From assembly GCA_041918155.1 (NCBI GenBank), contig JAYRWH010000078.1:1-64000 (forward strand): 64,000 nucleotides of DNA, read 5' to 3'. This DNA comes from UBA668 sp041918155 (GTDB lineage: Bacteria > Actinomycetota > Acidimicrobiia > Acidimicrobiales > Ilumatobacteraceae). Position 1 is the first letter of the stretch. The number at the start of each line of letters is the position of its first letter. Below the pieces are notes generated by a model. That model was given only the letters and a program-made list of their open reading frames with translations. It ran no database searches and was not told the origin of the DNA. A program made the position numbers and the translations under genes. Positions 59,305 to 64,000 of this stretch are shown piece after piece.

Positions 59305-59948
59305 CCGACCTGTTCGCCAACATCCTCACGGTGGCCGTGCTCGGCTACATGGGCGTGCGCCTCGTCACCGGGGCGCGAGTGTCGCGCACGGCCGAGGGTC
59401 GCTCGCTCGTCAGCCGGGTGCGGCGCAATGTCGGCTGGCGCCACGTGTGGCCGGTGCCGCTCGTGCTCGGGTCGATCCTGGTGCTCGCCTACCCGCTGCT
59501 GCTCGTGCCCGGGCTCGACTGGGGCTGGTGGTCGGCGCTCGGGGGCGACGGCAACCCGGTGTTCGGTAGTTCGCAGGCGACCTCCGGAACGGTGTGGGAG
59601 TGGCTGGTACCGCTGGCGTTCGTCTGCCTGCTGATCCCCGCCCTGCCCCTGTTCGCCCACGCCGAGGAGCGACTGTTCCGCACGGGAGCCGAGGACTGGT
59701 CAAAGCACCGGCGGGTGTTCAAGGTGGTGCAGTTCGGCCTCGTCCACGCGCTCATCGGCATTCCCCTCGGTGTCGCGCTCGCGCTGTCGCTCGGCGGCGC
59801 GTACTTCATGACGACTTACCTGCGCGGCTACCGGCGCACGCACGACCGCACGGCGGCGACGATCGAGTCCACCACGGCGCACACGATGTACAACCTGCTG
59901 ATCGTGCTGCTCGTGCTCGTGGCGCTGGCGGTCGACGCTGTCGCGTGA
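59301..59948 (+). CDS. CPBP-family intramembrane metalloprotease
   Basis: A 215-residue membrane protein with about six hydrophobic segments. The CAAX-protease/bacteriocin-processing motifs are all there: EERLFR (EExxxR) after the fourth segment, FGLVH (FxxxH) and HTMYN (HxxxN-like). The start is TTG at 59301, overlapping the EAL stop by TTGA; this is the only start compatible with the first membrane helix. Substrate unknown; coupled to the signalling gene and followed by a rhomboid protease. Confidence 0.8.
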   Translation: MTDLFANILTVAVLGYMGVRLVTGARVSRTAEGRSLVSRVRRNVGWRHVWPVPLVLGSILVLAYPLLLVPGLDWGWWSALGGDGNPVFGSSQATSGTVWEWLVPLAFVCLLIPALPLFAHAEERLFRTGAEDWSKHRRVFKVVQFGLVHALIGIPLGVALALSLGGAYFMTTYLRGYRRTHDRTAATIESTTAHTMYNLLIVLLVLVALAVDAVA

Positions 59949-59959
59949 TGCGGTCTGGC

Positions 59960-59972
59960 TAGCCTGCTGGGC
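59960..59972 (+). promoter_or_regulatory. Leaderless-type promoter of the rhomboid gene
   Basis: TAGCCT (59960-59965) ends seven bases before GTG 59973; this selects GTG 59973 over ATG 59979. Confidence 0.5.
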
Positions 59973-60848
59973 GTGTCGATGACCGAACCCGCCCTGCCGC
60001 GCTGCTACCGCCACCCCGATCGCGAGACCGGGCGCAACTGCACACGGTGCGGCAGGCCGGCCTGTAGCGAGTGCCTGGTGCAGGCCACGGTCGGCTCACA
60101 CTGCCTCGACTGCGCGAAGGCCGCTCGCCCTGACGTACGCACCCAGGTGAAGCTCGCCACGTCGCGGGTGCTCACGCCCGTCACGTACACGATCATCGCT
60201 ATCAACCTCGCGGTGTTCTTGTGGATGGGCGCGCTCGACACGAACACGTTCGCCGGCAAGGTCACCGAGGAGCATTGGAAGCTCGGCCTCAGCAAGGGGA
60301 TGCTGCAGGGCGTATGGCCCAACTGGCAGGGCACGGCGCTCACCCCGGCCCACCAGTGGTACCGCTTGGTCACCGCCGGGTTCATCCACTTCGGCTTCTT
60401 CCACATCGTGATGAACATGATCCTGCTCTTCCAGCTCGGCCAGCTGCTCGAGCGGGCGCTCGGTGGGGTGCGCTTCTCGCTCATCTACGTAGCCAGCCTG
60501 CTCGCCGGGTCGTTCGGTGTGCTCCTCGTCGACCCCAGCTACATCGGCGGTGGCGCCTCCGGGGCGGTGTTCGGCCTCATGGCCGGCGCTGCCATCGGCC
60601 TGCACCGGCGCGGCGTCAACGTGTTCAACACCGGCATCGGCACCACACTGCTGCTCAACCTGGTGCTCACGTTCACGATCAGCGGCATCTCCATCGGCGG
60701 CCACATCGGCGGCGCAATCGGCGGCGCTGTCTGCGGCTGGCTGATGCTCGCGCCGAGCTGGAAGCCCGTGGCCAAGTGGGTCACCTTCGTCACCCCGGTG
60801 GCCGTGATCGTCGTGTCCGTGGTGGGCGCCATGATCGCCGTCGGTTGA
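59973..60848 (+). CDS. Rhomboid-family intramembrane serine protease with zinc-binding N-terminus
   Basis: A 291-residue protein. The first 45 residues have CYRHPDRETGRNCTRCGRPA and CxxC pairs (B-box-like zinc ribbon). Seven hydrophobic segments follow, with HxxxN (HIVMNMILLFQLG), GASGAVFG holding the catalytic Ser near residue 197 and SIGGHIGGAIGG holding the catalytic His. Rhomboids cut membrane-embedded segments. Such zinc-ribbon rhomboids are common in actinobacteria. Confidence 0.9.
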   Translation: MSMTEPALPRCYRHPDRETGRNCTRCGRPACSECLVQATVGSHCLDCAKAARPDVRTQVKLATSRVLTPVTYTIIAINLAVFLWMGALDTNTFAGKVTEEHWKLGLSKGMLQGVWPNWQGTALTPAHQWYRLVTAGFIHFGFFHIVMNMILLFQLGQLLERALGGVRFSLIYVASLLAGSFGVLLVDPSYIGGGASGAVFGLMAGAAIGLHRRGVNVFNTGIGTTLLLNLVLTFTISGISIGGHIGGAIGGAVCGWLMLAPSWKPVAKWVTFVTPVAVIVVSVVGAMIAVG

Positions 60849-60899
60849 AGCGTCGGGTTCGATTCATCCCGGCCGGGAATCCCTGTCACACCCCTTGCG

Positions 60900-60912
60900 T
60901 ACCGTTGAGGGC
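60900..60912 (+). promoter_or_regulatory. Leaderless-type promoter of the 60.9-kb small gene
   Basis: TACCGT (60900-60905) ends seven bases before ATG 60913. Confidence 0.45.
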
Positions 60913-61119
60913 ATGGACCTCACCACCTCCACCACCGCTCCCGAGCAGCTGGCGTTGCTGGCTCCTCCCCCGCTCCCCGTCCAGTTCCTCCTCGATCAGC
61001 GCACTCGCCAACGTGGCCTGGCCCACGTGGCCGCGATCAAGGCTCAGCTGGCCGCTCGCGCCATGGCCCAGCAACCTGCCGAAGCGGTTGTTGCCCCTGG
61101 CGTGCGCAAGGCCGCCTGA
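60913..61119 (+). CDS. Small hypothetical protein, 68 residues
   Basis: MDLTTSTTAPEQLALLAPPP then PVQFLLDQRTRQRGLAHVAA, Ala-rich and basic, predicted helical, ending RKAA. The leaderless-type -10 before ATG 60913 supports it as a gene. I know of no described family; the middle segment looks like a generic helical DNA- or protein-binding part. Convergent with the LLM gene, 24 bases apart. Confidence 0.6.
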   Translation: MDLTTSTTAPEQLALLAPPPLPVQFLLDQRTRQRGLAHVAAIKAQLAARAMAQQPAEAVVAPGVRKAA

Positions 61120-61143
61120 GCCACACGGCCACCGGGCTGGCGT

Positions 61144-62127
61144 TCAGCCCGCGCTGGGCGCCAGGCCGCGCACGGCATCCCAGAACTTCAGCTCGGGGTC
61201 GAGACCAAGGATCGCCAGCGAGCTGGTGGTGACACCGTTGTCGAAGTAGCGCTGGATCGTCGCCCGGCACTGGGCCGGCGAGCCGTGCACCACGAGTTGG
61301 TCGACCACCTCGTCGGGGATCGCCGCCAGCGCGGCCTTGCGATCGCCGGCCTTCCAGGCATCCCACATGCCCTGCAGCAGCGGGCCACGACCGAGCCATT
61401 CCTGGTAGGCGGCATACACGGGCACGTTCATGTAGGCGGCGATAGCGAACTTGGCGGCGGCGCGCACGGCCTCGGCGTTCTCGCTGGGGCAGCAGAAGAT
61501 GCGGGCGACGATCTCGCGATCGGCGCCGCCGGCCGCCTCGTGCACCACGCCGGCCACCTTCGGCACATCGTCGGGGCTCAGCCAGTTGATGATCGCCCCA
61601 TCGGCCTCGCGGCCGGCGAGGCGCAGCATGCCGGCACGCAGGCCGGCCACCAGGATCGGCGGTTGCTGCTCCAGCTTCACCCCGAGGCGGAACCCGTCGA
61701 CGGTGAACGAGTCGTACGTCGTGGACACCTTCTCGCCACCGAGCGAGTCGCGCAGGAAGCGCACCACGTCGCGGACCCGCTGGTAGGGCTCGACGAAGGG
61801 CACCCCGTTCCACTTCTCGACGATGACATTGCTGCTGCTGCCGATACCGATCGCGAAGCGGCCGGGCGCGGCATCGGCCAGAGACGCGACGGACTGGGCG
61901 AACAGCGCCGGCGAGCGGGTGTACGCGGGGATGATCGCGGTGCCCAGGCGGAGGCGCGGTTCCCAGGCCGCGGCGAGCGCGAGCGGGGTGAACCCGTCAC
62001 CACCGTCGCTCTCGGCCGACCAGATGTCGGTGTAACCGAGGTCGGCCAGCTCCATGAGCTTCTCGCGGTGGGTGTGCAACGGGCCGGGCAGGGGCACGGT
62101 CATGCCGGGGCGCACGGGCAGGCTCAT
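61144..62127 (-). CDS. LLM-class F420-dependent oxidoreductase
   Basis: A 327-residue luciferase-like protein: MTVPLPGPLHTHREKLMELA, LGYTDIWSAESDGGDGF, RLRLGTAIIPAYTRSP, GRFAIGIGSSSNVIVE and ERWNGVPF-type segments (here EKWNGVPFVEPY). These are features of the F420-dependent family. Substrate unknown. ATG 62127 makes a TGATG overlap with the thioesterase gene, which argues against a longer N-terminus to 62457. Coupled expression hints that it acts on an acyl-CoA or acid. Confidence 0.87.
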   Translation of the reverse strand: MSLPVRPGMTVPLPGPLHTHREKLMELADLGYTDIWSAESDGGDGFTPLALAAAWEPRLRLGTAIIPAYTRSPALFAQSVASLADAAPGRFAIGIGSSSNVIVEKWNGVPFVEPYQRVRDVVRFLRDSLGGEKVSTTYDSFTVDGFRLGVKLEQQPPILVAGLRAGMLRLAGREADGAIINWLSPDDVPKVAGVVHEAAGGADREIVARIFCCPSENAEAVRAAAKFAIAAYMNVPVYAAYQEWLGRGPLLQGMWDAWKAGDRKAALAAIPDEVVDQLVVHGSPAQCRATIQRYFDNGVTTSSLAILGLDPELKFWDAVRGLAPSAG

Positions 62128-62963
62128 CAGTTGGCTCCTGTTCTGGTCGGCCGGGCATTCGGTCCCTGACCCCACATGCGGACGATGCAGCTCTGGCTGG
62201 CGGTGGCCATCAAGGTGCCGTCCTCGGCGAACATGTGCACCAGCCCGTGCCCGAACCCGTTGCGCACCCCGTGCACCCGGATGTCGAGCAGCACCCATTG
62301 GGTGGGCACGAGGTTCACGACCCGCAGGGTGTTGTCGAGGCTGTTGCCACCGCCGCGGATGCCGAGCGCCTGGCCGACACCCATCGGCACGAAGTCGCCC
62401 AGGATCGCCAACGTCGTGGCATCGACACCGTCGATCACTTCCGGCAGCCGCGCCCACATCATCGTCTGCCCGTCGCCGGGGGTGCCGTCGAGATCTTCGA
62501 GCATGCGCCCCTTCACCAGCCGCTGCTCCATGCGGGTCGAGATGGTGTCAGCCTCGTCGGCGTGCTGCTCGCGCAATGGGCACGCAGTGGGCACGGGCAC
62601 GTCGGGCATCTGCTCCCACTGGCCGCTGTAGGGGAAGTCACGCTCGCCGAGGGCGGCATTAACCGTGAGGATCTCGCGGTTGCCCACATGGCACACCACC
62701 CGCGCCTGGCTGGTGTGGTGGCCGTCGACAGCGACGGTGATGTCGACATCGAGGAACTCGCCGGCGCGGGCGAACGAGAGGTACTGCGACGTCGCCCAGA
62801 TCACCTGCCGACCGGTGGTGGCTTCCAGGGCAGAGATGGCAGCGCCGAGGCCGCACCCGCCGAACAGGAAGCCGCCGCCGGTGAGCACGTGCGGCTTGAG
62901 CTCCATCGACCAACGGAAGGGGTTGTGGCTCTGCTCGAGCCCGAGGAACGACCGACTGTCCAT
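62127..62963 (-). CDS. TesB-like acyl-CoA thioesterase
   Basis: A 278-residue protein with two hot-dog halves: GGFLFGGCGLGAAISALE and ATSQYLSFARAGEFLDVDI in the first, SLDNTLRVVNLVPTQWVLLD and HGVRNGFGHGLVHMFAEDG in the second. It probably hydrolyses acyl-CoA to free acid and CoA. TAGAGT lies nine bases before the ATG. Forms a coupled pair with the F420-type oxidoreductase. Confidence 0.82.
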   Translation of the reverse strand: MDSRSFLGLEQSHNPFRWSMELKPHVLTGGGFLFGGCGLGAAISALEATTGRQVIWATSQYLSFARAGEFLDVDITVAVDGHHTSQARVVCHVGNREILTVNAALGERDFPYSGQWEQMPDVPVPTACPLREQHADEADTISTRMEQRLVKGRMLEDLDGTPGDGQTMMWARLPEVIDGVDATTLAILGDFVPMGVGQALGIRGGGNSLDNTLRVVNLVPTQWVLLDIRVHGVRNGFGHGLVHMFAEDGTLMATASQSCIVRMWGQGPNARPTRTGAN

Positions 62964-63035
62964 GACGTGACGACTCTAGGTGCCCGGCGGCGGCAGGCGG
63001 GAGGCGTGGAGGCGCTACGGGTACAGTGACCGGCC

Positions 63036-64000
63036 ATGGCGAACACACCGTGGTCGGGAGATGCCTGCTCGCTCGTCGACGAGTTCCGGGCAGGCAGGCG
63101 CTCCCCCGTCGAAGAACTCGCTGCGACGCTCGCGGCGATCGAAGCCAGCACCCTGAACGCGTTCGCGTTCCTCGACCCCGAGCGGGCGACGGCCGCGGCC
63201 GCGGCGGCCGATGTCAGCAAGCCATTCGGTGGCGTGCCGATGGGCATCAAGCAGCTCGAGTCGGTGGCGGGGTGGCCCGACACCGAGGCTTCGCTCCCGC
63301 TGCGCGACCGGGTGGCGACCCACACTGGCACGATGGTGCAACGGCTCGTGGACGACGGTGGCGCGGTGCCCGTCGGCCAGACCACGGCCAGCGAGTTCGG
63401 CGGCGTCAACGTCACGCGCACCATCCTGCACGGCGCCACACACAACCCGTGGCAGCACGGGCGCACACCCGGTGGCAGCAGCGGCGGTGCCGCCGCGGCC
63501 GTCGCCGGTGGTCTGGTCACGCTCGGCACCGCCGGCGACGGTGGCGGCAGCATCCGCATCCCCGCCGGGTTCACCGGCCTCGTCGGCCTGAAGGCCACGT
63601 TCGGGCGTATCCCCCTCGGGCCGCACGCGAAGTACGGCAACCTCACCGTGACGAAGGGTTGCGTCTCGCGATCCGTGCGCGACACCGCCCGCTGGTTCGA
63701 TGTCGCCAACGGGTTCGACGCCCGCGACCCGCTCAGCCTGCCGCGAGTGCAGGGCTGGGAGCCGGGGCTGGGCACCCATCTCGACGAGTTGCGTGGCGCC
63801 CGCGTGGCCTTCGCCTCGACCTGGGGCAACGCGCAGGTGTCGCCGGTGATGTGGGAGTTGCTGGACGCCGCCGGTGCCGAGCTCGTGCAACACCTCGGCA
63901 TGCGCCGCGTCGAGGGTGTCGACACCTCGATGCCGCGCATGGGTGCTGCATGGTCGGTCAGCGGGAATCTGGAGATCGAAGAGCAGCTCCGCGGCCTGTG
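63036..64000 (+). CDS. Amidase-signature family enzyme (3' end outside window)
   Basis: About 321 residues are visible and the frame is open at the window edge. The Ser-cisSer-Lys triad is present: Lys in GVPMGIKQLES, the Ser of GGSSGGAAAAVAGG and the catalytic Ser of GDGGGSIRIPAGFTG. GHNPW-like HNPWQHGRTPGG precedes it. Amidases hydrolyse amide bonds in a range of compounds; GatA is unlikely because the gatC/gatB neighbours are not seen. TACAGT (63022-63027) lies eight bases before the ATG. Confidence 0.88.
   Translation, partial: MANTPWSGDACSLVDEFRAGRRSPVEELAATLAAIEASTLNAFAFLDPERATAAAAAADVSKPFGGVPMGIKQLESVAGWPDTEASLPLRDRVATHTGTMVQRLVDDGGAVPVGQTTASEFGGVNVTRTILHGATHNPWQHGRTPGGSSGGAAAAVAGGLVTLGTAGDGGGSIRIPAGFTGLVGLKATFGRIPLGPHAKYGNLTVTKGCVSRSVRDTARWFDVANGFDARDPLSLPRVQGWEPGLGTHLDELRGARVAFASTWGNAQVSPVMWELLDAAGAELVQHLGMRRVEGVDTSMPRMGAAWSVSGNLEIEEQLRGL

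Noticed and set aside
60850..60885. tRNA T-arm-like GGGTTCGATTC
   Set aside because: The flanking bases do not form a T-arm stem or acceptor stem and no D- or anticodon arm is present.
62128..62457. N-terminal extension of the LLM oxidoreductase
   Set aside because: The extra residues are Arg-rich and overlap the thioesterase gene; the TGATG junction at 62127 gives a better start.

Overview
The window is GC-rich bacterial chromosome with dense, mostly overlapping genes and frequent GTG starts. It carries mycothiol enzymes (Mca, two DinB/maleylpyruvate-isomerase-type proteins), coenzyme F420 functions (FbiD/CofC and two luciferase-like F420-type oxidoreductases), PafB/PafC-like WYL regulators, a conservon (CvnA-D), a wax ester synthase/DGAT and an Rv1264-like adenylate cyclase. 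Together these point to Actinobacteria; a lineage such as Acidimicrobiia is my guess, not shown by any marker here. No tRNA, rRNA, phage, insertion sequence or CRISPR array was seen.

Layout. 0-2.8 kb: the start of a SWIM zinc-finger gene, then a four-lipoprotein copper-delivery operon (PCuAC, TlpA-like, Sco, cupredoxin-like) probably serving cytochrome c oxidase. 2.7-10 kb: a minus-strand series with an amine oxidase, rnhB-selD, a diiron protein, a secernin-like peptidase, an orphan and gpsA. 10-12 kb: fbiD and a PIG-L deacetylase, then a DinB-like enzyme. 12.2-12.9 kb: HU followed by a separate lysine/alanine-repeat protein, like a mycobacterial HupB cut in two. 13-21 kb: PIN-PhoH ATPase, DnaQ-like exonuclease, hydroxyacyl-CoA dehydrogenase-pafB-pafC, RlmI-like methyltransferase, PhoD. 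21-26 kb: pgi, two paralogous secreted proteins, a serine hydrolase and RarD. 26.2-31.2 kb: a complete branched-chain amino-acid-type ABC transporter. 31-43 kb: lipid metabolism (SDRs, acyl-CoA dehydrogenase, acyl-CoA synthetase, WS/DGAT) with a cyclase, a RecB-like nuclease and PAP2. 44-49.6 kb: the conservon, divergent from a DUF4388-like protein and a coiled-coil protein. 49.6-64 kb: S9 peptidase, thiolase, a broken DinB gene, nuclease, ChbG-like deacetylase, mca with a mini SCP2, PEBP, a frameshifted PAS-GGDEF-EAL protein, two intramembrane proteases, an F420-type oxidoreductase with a thioesterase, and a truncated amidase.

Two whole-window patterns stand out. More than twenty genes have a TANNNT -10-like hexamer ending only 6-8 bases before the start codon, as expected for leaderless transcripts; three divergent pairs share intergenic gaps of 23-34 bases. 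Inside operons, genes are coupled by GTGA/ATGA, TTGA or TGATG overlaps. Separately, a 56-base palindromic element occurs twice (26.1 and 44.0 kb), and a perfect 15-base inverted repeat lies between the divergent acyl-CoA dehydrogenase and acyl-CoA synthetase genes.
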